The position numbers and the translations under genes were made by a program. Positions 45,650 to 57,489 of a DNA stretch of 64,000 nt are shown here, piece by piece. This DNA is from Triatoma infestans. Taxonomy: Eukaryota > Arthropoda > Insecta > Hemiptera > Reduviidae. The number at the start of each line of letters is the position of its first letter. Positions within the stretch are counted from its first letter, which is position 1. The stretch is from positions 62,001 through 126,000 of the forward strand of contig JAAEAF010001141.1 in the NCBI GenBank assembly GCA_011037195.1. The letters are read 5' to 3'. Under the pieces are notes generated by a model. The model was not told the DNA's origin. It made no database searches and saw nothing but the letters and a program-made list of their open reading frames with translations.

Positions 45650-47400
45650 TTTTTAATCTTGTTGGGAGAAACTTGATATTGATTGAATTAGCTCATGCGT
45701 AGACATTTATCTTTATAGTACTCAATACTTTGCGGACTTTGCCTCATACATAAAATTAAGGACAATATAATGTATAGCTAAAAACTCCAGGACTATGAAA
45801 AGTTTTGTAAGTGAATATTATGAATTCCTTTGGAAAAATTTTCGGGAATTGTGTTTAACATCAATTTTATTTTAATCCATTAGTATAAACGGCCAAATGC
45901 GGACCAAAATGGCGGACTTATAATGTATCTTGCTTTTTTGCATAATTATCTTTTGCTTTCTTTTTCAACAATGCAATATGAAATTTCTGAGTTTTTTCTT
46001 TATATTTCACATTAATTTTATAACAGTAATAATATGTTGGAAATAACTTGATTTTTTGTATTTTTTTTTTTGTAAAAAATTTCTATTTGATAATTTATAA
46101 AATACCTACGAAGGGAAAATTAGTGAAAGAAATAGCTATAAATAATTAACCAATCACAGTGTAGAAGAGAAGGTTTCAAAAGTGGGCGTGGTCAACATAA
46201 TAATTCCAAATTTCTGCTTAGCCTACACACCCACATTTCACACCTTCTCTTCTACACTGTGATTGGTTAATTCTTTATAGCTAATCATTTATTTGAAAAA
46301 AACAGTTTATAATTTTTTTTTACTAATTTTGTATAAATTATCAAATTGTTCAATCAATTTTTTTTGGAAAAATCAAAAATGCAAAAAATCCCAACATATT
46401 ATTTTTTATAAAAAAAAAAACAAAAAAAATGTGGTATTTTGATGATGGTACGTGAGTGAGTGAATGGTTGTGGGTGCATAATAAACTTAATATATAAAAC
46501 AACATAATTTAGGGTATACATGCTTGCGAGGATGTGAGGATTGCGTGAAAAAGTGAAAGAATGACTGGAATTTCTTAATTCTTTGGAACTGGAAAACTTA
46601 ACTTAATTATATAAAAAATCGTTCAGTTTTAAACTAATGAATGAATTTTAAAATGTTAGTTTAATCGTTGTTTAATTTTATTTAGATTTATTTTGTGTAT
46701 CTTATTTTTTATTTTTGTATATTCTTAATATTTTGGTTAGTTAATTGTGAAATAAGTCTCCCTCCAACAACAGAGTTTAAAGATTAGACCCCCGCGTCCA
46801 CTGTAAGAAAAGAATTTGCCCTTTAACAACCCGAACACATCTGGCCATCCCTTTACCTAATTTAAGAGTTTAGTATTTAAAAAACACCTCAGTTAGTGTG
46901 AAACTAAGTCTGTGTTGGCACACTGTCTGAAGAACGCATCCTGAAGATGGGCGAACGCCCGAAACCGGTCGATGACAACAAAATGAAGCAGGCTACCACG
47001 GAAAATGTCTCTGATATTATTTTTTATTTTATTTAATTTTAATATATTCTATAGTGAAAAAAATCAGAATTTTCATTCCATAGTTGAAAAAGAAAACAAA
47101 AGAGAATTATGCAAAACTGCAAGTCCGCCATTTTGTATTGGGCCGTGTATACTACTATTGGAACAAAATAAAATTGATGTTAAACACCCACAAAATTTTC
47201 CCCCAAAGGAATTCATAAAATTCAGGTAAAAAAACTTTTCTTAGTCCTGGAGTTTTTCATTACATTATATTTATTGTCCTTAATTTTATGTATTTAAAGC
47301 AATCCACAAATTATTGAAAGAGTACTATAAAGATGGAAATCTACGCATGAGCTAATTCAATCAAAATCTACTTTCTTGCAACAATATTAAAACAAAGGAA
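45650..47400. mobile_element. Large foldback element with nested inner foldback
   Basis: The left arm, about 45675-46030 (TTGAATTAGCTCATGCGTAG, ATTAAGGACAATATAATGTA, CCAAAATGGCGGACTTATA), is the inverse of the right arm, about 47040-47375 (GCAAGTCCGCCATTTTGTAT, TATTTATTGTCCTTAATTTT, CTACGCATGAGCTAATTCAA). The loop contains a second foldback (46060-46440), in which ACCAATCACAGTGTAGAAGA is mirrored at 46245. It also holds a Penelope-type fragment (46900-47025). No transposase seen. Confidence 0.75.
46900..47025 (+). repeat. Penelope-type repeat with hammerhead-like fold
   Basis: TCTGTGTTGGCACACTGTCT then the motif at 46937-46974, then AAGCAGGCTACCACGGAAAA and TGTCTCTGATA. The same ~110 bp recurs at 63440-63570 and in both arms of 2020-2295. 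Confidence 0.7.
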
Positions 47401-47549
47401 TCGAACTAATTATTTGTGTAATTAAACAAATAAATTATAAGATTTGTGTAATTATAACAAGAAGTGCTATAAATTCGATTCCGATAAAAGTAGAGACTAC
47501 GTAAATTAAAGTAAGAGAAAGTTTGTGAGTGTTTCACACCAGATTTTTC

Positions 47550-48581
47550 TTTATTTTATTTAAAATATTGAAGAAGGTTTTTTAATTTACCACTAATCAC
47601 ATCATTACCTAATTTTTAAGCCACATTTATTACACACATTTATCCAGTTTTTGTGCCAGAGAGTTTCTTTTCAGTAAATTATATTCTTGGTAACTACATA
47701 AGGTAAAGAATTAATTATTGATGTAATTACAACGTAATTTGAAGAGGTGCAGAAAAAAAGGATATAGGTTAGTTTCTGAATAAATAAATAATCCAGCGAG
47801 TTTTTTGGAGGATTAAATATTTTTTAATATTAAAAATGTTTTAATCTTCTAAAGGGACGCAGTAATTTAAGTAATAAATGAAAAAGGCCTAGAAAAAGTT
47901 TTTCTTTAAACGCTTTGTTTAACATCTAATGATTTCTTTCTAGGTCTTTTTATCCCAATTGCTTAGAGAAAGATCTCCGACGAATGGGCTAAGCGCAAAT
48001 GGCAAGAAATAGGTGAAGAATAAGAAGTTTATAAGCAGAAGATTCCGGGTCGGAGTGGGCCAATGCTTTAAAAGTGAATGTTCACTATGCTCTATTGAAA
48101 CAGCATCACCGTGTGATACACGCCATCATTCAGTATCTTGGAGAAGACCTGAATTATATCTGTTTTGAAGAAGTATACCAATTGATGACGATAATCCTGC
48201 AAGATACACAGATATATAAGTTGCCTTTCATAATCAACCGTTACGTTATGAAAATAACCATAACATACATAATCAATCGTTACGTTATGAAAATAAAAAC
48301 AGAAAAATGTGTAATTATCACTCTAAGATTTTCATGTGCGTGGCTGTCGCTTGATGCTTCAGCGACTATTCCCAGGGAAAAAGTAGATTTTTTTTTTTTT
48401 TACAATGTCGGCACAGGATATTGCCAAAATTGATGGAGAAGGTCATTGTAGTCTCCTTTCTCATCATAAAGTACCATATTTATAGCAAGAATTTCAACTT
48501 GAATACAATTTAAAATAAATAATAATTAACCGATTAAAAATAAAATAAAGAATTGAAAATGAATTATAATAATAAACATAC
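47550..48581. other. Intergenic stretch with an unrecognised ORF
   Basis: The plus ORF at 48074-48433 contains ALLKQHHRVIHAIIQYLGED and a 39-bp internal near-duplication (AATCAACCGTTACGTTATG at 48232 and AATCAATCGTTACGTTATG at 48270). I do not recognise it and it ends in low complexity. Possibly an old repeat. Not called as a gene. Confidence 0.3.
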
Positions 48582-48756
48582 CTACATGATAATTGTCGAA
48601 TATGTGGAAGATTCGGCATTGCTGGATAACATCTAATATTGTATCCTTCTTACCGCGCATGTTTCTTTTATTCCTGACCAGTTTAGGATGATTTTCATTC
48701 ATCGCCAGAGTAAATTTATCAAGTTCATGTAGAGAGTTCACTTCAACGCAAGATTT
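48582..48756 (-). CDS. Candidate internal exon of unknown protein
   Basis: On the minus strand a frame of 58 codons is open: KSCVEVNSLHELDKFTLAMN, then ENHPKLVRNKRNMRGKKD and TILDVIQQCRIFHIFDNYHV. It is bounded by an acceptor-like TGTAACAG before AAATC and a donor-like GTATGT after CATGTAG. Composition is more mixed than the surrounding AT-rich sequence, and it does not match any repeat in the window. I recognise no domain. It may be a real host exon whose neighbours lie elsewhere, a retrocopy piece, or chance. The unspliced frame has a stop just upstream of the proposed acceptor. Confidence 0.35.
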
Positions 48757-49133
48757 CTGTTACACTCGACACTTGTTGGGTTGTTGATTATATGGCGGAA
48801 GGTTATAAGGTTATGTTGTTATATACTTTGTGGGTGGGTTTAATGACAACATGGAATTATTATGAATTATGATTAGACATTAGAAAATGATGTATAATAA
48901 TTTTTTTTAACTGTTATGGACGATTATGAAAAGAACAAAGAAAAAAAAAAAATCTGGTGTGAAACAGTCACGCAACTTTCTCCTACCGCACTTTATAGAG
49001 CTCTAATTGACCAATTTTTTCAAACTTATAATTTCTATTAAATGTTTATTTGTCTTCAAGTTTATTGGGAGAATGTAAATTTAATAAAATGATTTTTTTG
49101 AGAAAAGCATAACAAAAGTGATATATCTTTAAA

Positions 49134-52100
49134 CTTACTTACTTACTTGCTTACTTCTTCGGCACTACAGCCCGAATCGAGCCTTGGCCTCCTCTAAAAA
49201 AAAGCTTCCACCCGTCCGTGTCCTGTGCCTTGCTCCTCCAGTCTGGCACTCCAGCGATCATGGCATCCTTATTCACCTGGTCCAGCCACCTGCTTTTAGG
49301 TCTGCCCTGCCTCCGTACTCCCATAGCTTAAATTGTAGCAATCTTTTTGGCGGTTCACGCTCACTCATCCGCGCGATATGCCCCGCCCACCTAAGCCGGT
49401 TCACTTTTATTAAACTTACTATAGGGGCCTCATTATATCGCACGTACAGGTCCGCGTTATGCCGCAATCTCCATGTGTTACCTTCCTTAATAGGGCCGTA
49501 AATCCTCCGGAGGATCTTTCGCTCAAATACATTTAGCTTTTGCTCATCTTTTTTCTTCAACACCCAGTTTTCCGATCCATATATGAGCACAGGACGTATT
49601 AAGGTTTTATACAGCATCACTTTAGTATTCTTCTCAATAAATCTTGATCTAAAGTGCCTTTGGAGTCCATAGAAACATCTGACTCAATCTTGTGATACAT
49701 CGTGAGTGCTGTTAATATACGAGCCCAAATATGTAAACCCTTCCACCTTCTCAAACGTGTACTGGTCGATGGTCAAGGAGTTGTTGCATCTATTGGTATT
49801 AACCGGCATATATTTAGTCTTTGCAACATTAATTACCAGGCCCATTTCTCTTGCTGCCCTCTCTATTTTCCTGAAGGATGTTTTCAGCTCATTAACACTT
49901 CTACTCACTATATCAATGTCGTCGGCATATGCGAGTACTTGGGTGCTTTTATAAAAGATGTTCCCACTAACGTCAACTCCTGAATCCCTTACGGCTTTCT
50001 CCATGGCTATATTGAACAAGAGGCAGGAAAGAGCATCACCCTGCTTCAATCCATTTTGGGTCCTTAAAGGATCTGACAGTTCTGACTAACCTTTGACACA
50101 GCACTCAGAATTACTCAGGGTAGCACCGATCAAACGAATCAGTTTCCGAGGAATCTCCATTTCTTCCATAGCTATAAACAACTTTGACCTGTTTACTTTG
50201 TCATAGGCTGACTTAAAATCCAGGAATAAATGGTGCGTTTCCATATTATATTCCAGTGTCTTCTCCATTATTTGTCTCACCTGGAATATGTGGTCACTTG
50301 TTGACTTTCCCTTGGTGAACCCACATTGGTACAAGCCTATTTTGCCTTCAATGTACGGTAGTATCCTTGTAAACAGAATATTTGAGAGAACTTTACATGC
50401 TGTATTTAACAGGGATATGCCTCTATAGTTAGAGCATATTAGAGGATCTCCTTTCTTGTGGATCAAGTGAATCACACTTGCATTCCATTCCCGCGGGATA
50501 CGCTCATGTTCCCACACCAGTCTCATTACCTGCGTTAGCTGCTTATTAAATTCGTCCCCAGCCTCCTTCAATAGTTCACCCGGGGGTCCATCTTTTCCTG
50601 GGGCTTTGCCGTTCTTTAATTTAAAGAGGGCTTCACAGACCTCATCAGTTGACGGTGGGATGTCTTCCTCATTTGCGACCCCTTGTTCCTCACTCAAGAC
50701 TGCAACACCCGTCGGCTCCACTCCGATTTCATTCGCCTCTGAGTTCAGAAGTTCATCAAAATGCTCCACCCATCTGATGAGGACTTCTTCGTATCCCCTA
50801 TGATATTCCCTTCCTTGTCTCTACACATTACTGTACTGGGTTTAAATTCCTTCCTATCACAGTTCACTTTTTTATAAAAATCCTTCATCATCCTCTGCTG
50901 ACGTGAGTTCTGTGTTTCTAGTAAGGCTTTATTCATTGATTCTCTTTTCTTCCGCCTATGTAACTTATTCTCCTCTCTTCTTCTCTTTTTGTATTCCTCT
51001 TCCGCCCCTCGCATCCTCCTCTTCTGCACCATTACCAAGTAAGCGTCGTTCTTTAACTCTGTCACTTCCCTACACTCATCATCAAACCAGTTATTTCTTT
51101 TGGCCTTCGGAGCATATCCCAGGACCTCCTCTGCCGCAGACATTACAGAGTTTTTCACATCCATCCATACATCACCAGATACATTGCCTACGGTATTTTG
51201 CAACTTTTCCCTTATCTTTCCCTGAAAACTCTCTCTCACACTTTGTGTCAGAAGCAACTGGGTGTTAAATTTCTTTGTACTTAAATTTTTCTCCTTCTTA
51301 TGATTGGCTACTCTAGCGCGGAGTCTGCCAACTACCAGGGAATGATCACTATCCACATTGGCCCCTCTGAACACCCTTAAATCGATTAAATCGGATCTAC
51401 GTCTTCTGTCAATTAAAAAGTGATCGATCTGATTAACAGTTCTGCCATCAGGGGATGTCCATGTTCCTCTGTGTATTTCCCTGTGTTGAAAAAGCGTACC
51501 TCCTATAACCGTGTTCCTCTCCTCCGCAAAGCTAAGTAGTCTGAAGCCGTTTTCACTAAAGTCATCATGTAGGCTATATTGTCCAATGCTTGAGCTATCA
51601 TAATTGCGGCCTATCTTAGCATTTAGGTCACCTATGAGGATCTTAGTATCGTACCTCGGACATCTATCATACACTCTTCCCACCAAGTCATAGAATTCAT
51701 CTTTAATTTCATCGTTTTTTTCTTCCGTGGGGGCATGTACATTAATGATACTATAGTTATAAAAACGTGTCCTAAGTCGTACCATACACACTCTGGGCGA
51801 GTACGCTTTAAAATCAATTATGTTTTGTCTCAATCGCTTACTAATGAGAAATCCAGTGCCAAGAAAATGTTCCTTCTCATTACAACTATAGTACAATGTG
51901 TGCGCTCTTTTATCCATTACTCCACTTCCCGTCTACCTCATTTCCTGCAGTGCAAGTATATCCAAGTCATATTTATCAAATTCATCTATTAAGAGTTTAA
52001 GTGCCCCAGGTCGGTATAAGGAACGAACGTTCCACGTCGCTACTTTAATATCATTTTTCCTTTTCACGCGCCTAGGTCTTTTCCGTTGAATCTGTCCGGC

Positions 52101-52530
52101 TTTATCTTTTCTTTGAGGTTTCGTAACAATATATTTTTTGCGGAGCCGGGGTGTCAACCCTACACCAACCCCCTACCTGGAGGACCGGAGTGTTTTTCTT
52201 TCGGGGTCACCTTCCCGTAGATGGCTGCCCGCCAAGGCTGTAGAGGTCCATCCCCCCAGACAGAGCGCTTATTTTAAAGTGGCGGTGCTAATTCACCACT
52301 ACTGCACATCATCATTGAGTTCTGAAGCCTTCTTATTGGGCTACCTGTGTCACCAGATAGCCCACCTCCTCTCCGTTGTGCAGCCTCTTGTCCGCGACTG
52401 CTTATTCGTCAGGAAAACCTGCTTATCTCGCAGCTAGCCATCATATCTGATGGTCGTTCCACAATCCGCAACCTGTGGACGCGCCTGGTAGCATGAGGAT
52501 GCATCTGGGAAGTTGTCCCAGATCTTCCTC
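49134..52530 (-). mobile_element. Full-length non-LTR retrotransposon (APE-type LINE), inactive
   Basis: A 3,397-bp insertion flanked by TATCTTTAAA at 49124-49133 and 52531-52540, a 10-bp target duplication. On the minus strand it has about 370 bp of GC-rich 5' UTR (52160-52530) and one pol reading frame (endonuclease then reverse transcriptase). The 3' UTR ends in an (AAGT)n tail (49134-49155). It is far more GC-rich than its surroundings. The clade (RTE- or CR1-related) was not settled. There is no RNase H. Confidence 0.9.
49273..52157 (-). pseudogene. LINE pol: AP-endonuclease plus reverse transcriptase, several lesions
   Basis: The protein would nick the target and copy its RNA at the nick. 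The endonuclease shows KVATWNVRSL, DILALQEMR, NVHAPTEEK, ILIGDLNAKIGRN, IDHFLIDRRRR and VDSDHSLVVGRLR. The reverse transcriptase shows LKNGKAPGKDGPPGELLK, SVIHLIHKKGD, YRGISLLNTACKVLSNIL, HHLFLDFKSAYDKVNR, NGLKQGDALS and LAYADDIDIVSRS, with the catalytic YADD intact. The tail has YKTLIRPVLIYGSENWVL and RLRWAGHIARM. Lesions: a TAG after QEMR where Trp is usual (about 51930), a one-base frameshift near 50795, a TAG after CCVKG (about 50086), and a stop after DVSQD (about 49684) with a likely small deletion. The four open pieces are one gene. Confidence 0.9.
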
Positions 52531-53639
52531 TATCTTTAAAATCATAGATAATGTACCAAATTTAATGAAATCCGTTGGTGTTATTATATAAAAAAAAAAG
52601 ACAATCAGAAAACTAAAAAAAAAAAAAAAAACTGTTCAGTAATAATGCACTTCCTGTCAACCATTTTCTTCAATCTCTAAAATTGGGCGATATGTTTAAT
52701 TCTAATAAACTAAAATAGTACTTTAGAGAAAAACATAACCATTCCTCAAAAATCCACTTATTCCCGGAGAAATGATATATCCGTAGTTGACATACCAATT
52801 TTAAAGAAAATCATTGGAACCGTTTTCGAGAAAATCACTGAAAAATCCATTCAGTAAAGTGTTACTGCTGGTTGGCTGTTTTTGAACAAAACTTTATGGT
52901 CGTACCTCCTTAGAGTTTGAACTTTCTAAGATTTTTTCAATTTTTGAGTTTTGGTGACCACACATAACAATCATAGAAACCATTTTTTCGGGCTCATAGA
53001 CCTTAAAAAATGTACTTCCGCTGAAAACTCGATGTCGAAACTTTTACACGTTCGCAGTACTTAATAAGAGGAGGTAAAATTTGGAATATTTGCTGTAACT
53101 ATGATCATAAGGAAATTATGGAATCATCGTACTTCGAAAAACAAAAAGTTTGAAGAGTCTGATTATGATTCTATTAATAGGGTTAACTGTGAGAATATTT
53201 CAATAAAACCGACAATTCTTAACTTTTTAATTTTTTTTTTTTTTTAGATTATTGGACATTACGAGAATAAATAAATTTATACGTACCTAAATCCATATGG
53301 ATTACGTTTCGGATCTTGGATCATCTTACATAGAAGAATAACTAATTCGAGCAACGACTCGATTCCTAAATGAATCAAAGAGCCACAGGAAGAGTAAAAA
53401 TAGATATTGCTCAAAACTCATCTGAACCAGTTGTTCAAATGTGAACAAAAATTCAAGCCGGTATCTGTCACATGACATGCGTAGAATACGTTTTTCAATA
53501 CCTCCAGAATCCCATCTCAATACCCCCTGCTATGAGAAAACGTTCGTTCGCTTTTTCATGTGAGAAACGTTTACTTTTCAGTATGAGAAACATCCGCTTT
53601 TCACCAAATAGGTGCTTCTCAAAAAACGTATTCTAGGTT

Positions 53640-54218
53640 AAAAAAAATCTGGTGTGAAACACACATACACGATTTTCTCTAATTGCAAGTTACATATTTA
53701 TAAGAGACAAATTTTCTTTAAACTTATAATTTGTACTAAATATTTAGTTGCCTTCAATGCTGTATCATGCTGTATCATACTGTATATAATTTTAATCAAA
53801 ATCCCACGCCTCGGCCAAAACCCCCATAAATGAATCTTCTCTTAAAAATCTTTCAGATCAAAGTCATAGATCTACATTTATATAGTGGATATTCAAAGTT
53901 AAAAGAAAATCGTTGAAAACATTTTCAAGAAAAGCGCAAAAAAAAAAATAACTAAAAACTCCATTCTGTAAAGTGATATTTTCAGTGAAAGAATTTTGAC
54001 GGATAATTCACTGTTGGCTCATATGATGACTCTAAAAGGAACATCAAGTTTAAACTTTCTGCAATATTTCATTTTCACAACAAACACAAAGGCTTTGATT
54101 AATAAAAAAACTTTTTCGGACTCAGGGGACTTTAAAACATATTATTTCTTATGAAAACATATGGCGACAATTTAACATGATAACAATTCTTCCTCTTGTC
54201 AGAGTAAAAGAAAGTAAA
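53640..54218 (+). repeat. Family A copy
   Basis: The 5' end is AATCTGGTGTGAAACACAC and the 3' end is TTCCTCTTGTCAGAGTAAAA with GAAAGTAAAAA. About 575 bp, internally shortened. It lies 0.57 kb after another copy in the same orientation. Confidence 0.75.
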
Positions 54219-55135
54219 AAAGATGTATATGTAGGTACAGGTTGTCCTAGAAATAAGTAAACAAAAACAAAACCATATTGCAAGAGTATATTTAACACAT
54301 GAAAAAGTGATAATTACTTAATTACTAGTCTAGAACCAGGAACTGCTCTGATTCATTTATTTATTTATTTTCACTTTTATTACATTTCTACTAATTCTTT
54401 TAACATTTAAAATATAATAGCAACGCACATATAGGTTGACAAAAAACTAATAACACTATTCATAAATAAAACTTTAGCATATCTTAATGTAAAGAAATTA
54501 AAAAAATAAAATTAGACTTTTTAAAAACGAAATTCTTCTATTTCTCAATAATATAAAAGTAAATCCTATTAGGGATCTAAATAATACCCCACGTTATCTC
54601 TTATGTTATTAAAATTCATGTTACGTCTCCCAAAAATTAAAATAAAAAATATTATTATTATTAAAATTTGTCTTAAATTTAAACATTCATTAGAAATTTT
54701 GCTAAGCTGTGACTTGCCTACATGCGTCAAGGCACTACAAGTGATGACCTACACGTATGATGGTATTATACCGTTCAAAACGAGCTCAAACTTTTTAATG
54801 CACTAAGGAAGCACTGAATTGTAAATTACAGAATGATAACTAATTACTTCCCAACTTATTGCTGGGCGAAGAAGTATTGCTAAGGTTATCCAACATTGAA
54901 TTTTTCCTGGAAATTACCTTGTTCCAAAAAATTATTCTGGTAATAGTCAAGCGTGCGTGCGCATGTTGTGTGTGCACTTTGGCATTAGCCCATATATATA
55001 AGGCTTGTAGAAATGAAGTAAAGAATCAGAAAAAAAAGTTGTGTTATGGTGTGTGCTTGTTGAACAAAATTATCCAAAAATGACAGGAAGTTCATAAGAA
55101 CTGAATTACTTTATTTCTCTTTTTGTTTATTTTCC
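54219..55135. other. AT-rich stretch, no gene seen
   Basis: Unassigned. The small ORFs at 54603 and 54859 have no recognised domain. Confidence 0.3.
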
Positions 55136-55141
55136 ATCTTA

Positions 55142-55425
55142 ATGTATGCCGACGATGTGGTACTTCTAGCAGATGTCCCTACTACTCTTAAAAAATATAT
55201 TAAAATTTTAGAATCTTACTATGATCTCTGCAGCTCGATAATCACACTTGAAGTTAAACAAATCGAAAAGTATTGTATTTCGGAAGGAACATGGTTTGCA
55301 ACTTCTCAAACGTTGGCTATGCAAGGGGTCCCCTTTGGAAGTGTTAATTAGTAAAAATACCTGGGTATTTTGCTGACAACTCATTTACCTATGACTTCTC
55401 ACTTGAAAACCCTAAAAAAAAAAAA
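55142..55425 (+). pseudogene. LINE reverse-transcriptase scrap (YADD region)
   Basis: The frame MYADDVVLLADVPTTLKKYI gives the catalytic YADD motif of a non-LTR reverse transcriptase followed by the usual helix. It ends with a stop, and KYLGILLTTHLPMTSHLK (the YLG block) follows in a nearby frame. It does not match the LINE at 49134-52530 closely (YADDIDIVSRS there), so it is another family. Confidence 0.65.
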
Positions 55426-55460
55426 AATCACAAAACTTACAAAATAATTCATAATGATTT

Positions 55461-55740
55461 AAAATATGACGTGACACACTCACACGACTTTCAATTCCAA
55501 TTCTAACTGACAAATTTTCTTAAAAATGGGATGTACTGAACATTTATTTAGGTTTGCATTACATAAAGGTGTGAGGATTGTACAAGCTGAATTTAGAGAC
55601 AAGGATTTTAGGTAAAAAGATTTCAAATAAAAGTGATAGGTTTACATTTATGCAAGTGCATTTCAGGTTTAAACCAATTGAAGCAGTTTTCAAGAAAATT
55701 CCAAAAAAATTCACAAAAACCTTTTCGTAAATTGCGTTAA
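55461..55740 (+). repeat. Family A 5' part
   Basis: TATGACGTGACACACTCACA with CGACTTTCAATTCCAATTC, then CTGACAAATTTTCTT and a later AAACCAATTGAAGCAGTTTT block. 3' truncated. Confidence 0.55.
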
Positions 55741-56740
55741 ACGTTTTTCTTCAAAATCTAGTTATATATAATAATATTCCATAAGCCGCCACGATGGTGA
55801 GAGGCGGGGATTTCAAAGCTGAAGTGAATTGTGGTTCTAGGTCCTACTATCCTCGGATTTTATTTGGTTTTAAAATAGCTTTTTGTCATTATTCTGAGCA
55901 TTTGAGTTACCTTAATGTTTAAAAAATAGTATTAAATTATTATTTTCAAGGATTATAAATCTTGGGATTCTACTTAATATTGTGATGTTAAATAAAATAA
56001 ATAGAGATAAACAGCTAAATATGGATTTATCTTATAAGATAATGAATTACTAACTCATACTTACAAAATATCAAAATTGCTAACAAATCATCATTTAAAA
56101 AATGTTATCTACACTAAATATGAATAAATACTTGCCTTATAAAAAAGAATTAATTAATTTCAAGTATTTTTATTTTCAATAATATACACTTGGCAAATCG
56201 TTTGTTAGATAGCAATATCGATTCTTGAATATATATAAGATTTTCCTGGATGATATAACTGGATAGCCAACTTTTATTGGTTTACAAAACATATTATTTA
56301 GGGGCAACAATCTGCTGTGTGACAAAGAAAACTTTCACTGAAATTATTATACTTATTCTGTCAATTTTCTTCAAACTTAGAATTCTTACTAAGCGTTTAC
56401 TTACCCGTCGTTTTTCATGCAGAATAGCTGTAGGAAACCCCACGTACATTATTCGTTGGTACATTACTGGCTGTCGAAACCGTACATCCCTACGCAACAT
56501 TCTCATGAAAATTAAAATTTATACCTGATTATATTCGAACGTTATTATAATAATTTTCTTCTCTAATTGTTACTTAGCTTTTCTTCTTTAATTGTTACTT
56601 ACTTCAAAATGAGAAGAGAAAATTCACGTAGCACAATATACAAATGATAAAAAATTACAGTAGATAGTGACAAAAAACTATCTACGTTAAGTAGTCCACA
56701 AATTTTTTGAGGAAGCATGACCTTCCAGTACTCAGATCCT
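55741..56740. other. AT-rich stretch, no gene seen
   Basis: The overlapping ORFs at 56277-56528 lie on both strands and have no recognised domain. Confidence 0.3.
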
Positions 56741-56744
56741 ATAT

Positions 56745-57045
56745 AAAATCAATTTTCTCAAAACAAAGTTTAAACAAAAGTGGAAAGTCTCTGTGTATGT
56801 ATAATCACTATCCCATGTTTAATGAAATGCTTTGGTGTCTTTAAGGAGAAACTAGAATAAAACTGAAAAATTAGAGTAATGTCGTACTTCCTACTGTCTG
56901 TGAGTGTGAGTGTGTCTGTCACGCTTCCGATCATCTGATATTCTTCAAATTCGGAATTTTGGCACAAGATTTAATTATAATTAGTACTATATAGATGATA
57001 GAGTTGTGTAATAGTTGAAATGACTTAGAGGATATGACTCTCTCC
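56745..57045 (+). repeat. Family A internal fragment
   Basis: CCATGTTTAATGAAATGCTT, CTTCCGATCATCTGATATTC and ATGATAGAGTTGTGTAATAG follow family A order. Both ends are missing. Confidence 0.55.
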
Positions 57046-57489
57046 TCTAATTAAAGTTAGAACCTTTCAATCCCTGTTGTGTAATAAAAATATTCATTTC
57101 CCTACTAAACTTAATTGTTAAAAAGTTTTTAAAAAATGTTTTTTATGTATCATTTTATTGTTTATTAATGCCTCTTAGAGCAGAATTTTGAGTCAAGAAT
57201 TTCAATGAACATTTTTGACAACATATTACATGAGTACAGAAGTATTTAGATTGGAAAAAATAGTTAGTTTATGTTGATCCCATGAAATAAGGTCCTTTTT
57301 AATAGAACATTTTTAATTTTATTAATAAAAATAAAGATTTTCAATTATTGTTTAGAGGTATAGATAATATAACAAACATTTAGTAGTTCTACATTAAATA
57401 GTGCAAGAATTTAAAATTTTTTTCTCGATGATTTCGATTCTTACACTTTATTATATTATTCAACTTTTCATCTTGCTTTATTTATTTTA

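Larger units (their letters stand above)
44805..47548 (-). repeat. Family A copy split by a 1.7-kb foldback
   Basis: In plus reading it begins ACTTTCTCTTACTCCTCCTA and runs through all internal blocks to about 45640. It resumes near 47500 with AAGTAAGAGAAAGTTTGTGA and ends AGTGTTTCACACCAGATTT at 47545. Confidence 0.7.
48945..53078 (+). repeat. Family A copy split by a full-length LINE
   Basis: The 5' end is AATCTGGTGTGAAACAGTC at about 48951. It is cut at 49133 by the LINE and resumes at 52541 (ATCATAGATAATGTACCAAA). It ends near 53075 with a degraded hairpin (CAGTACTTAATAAGAGGAGG). Confidence 0.75.

Noticed and set aside
48074..48433. 119-codon plus ORF as a gene
   Set aside because: Contains an internal near-duplication and ends in low complexity. 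No recognisable family.
49184..49501. Plus-strand ORFs over 49.2-52.4 kb
   Set aside because: They are antisense shadows of the LINE pol on the minus strand.
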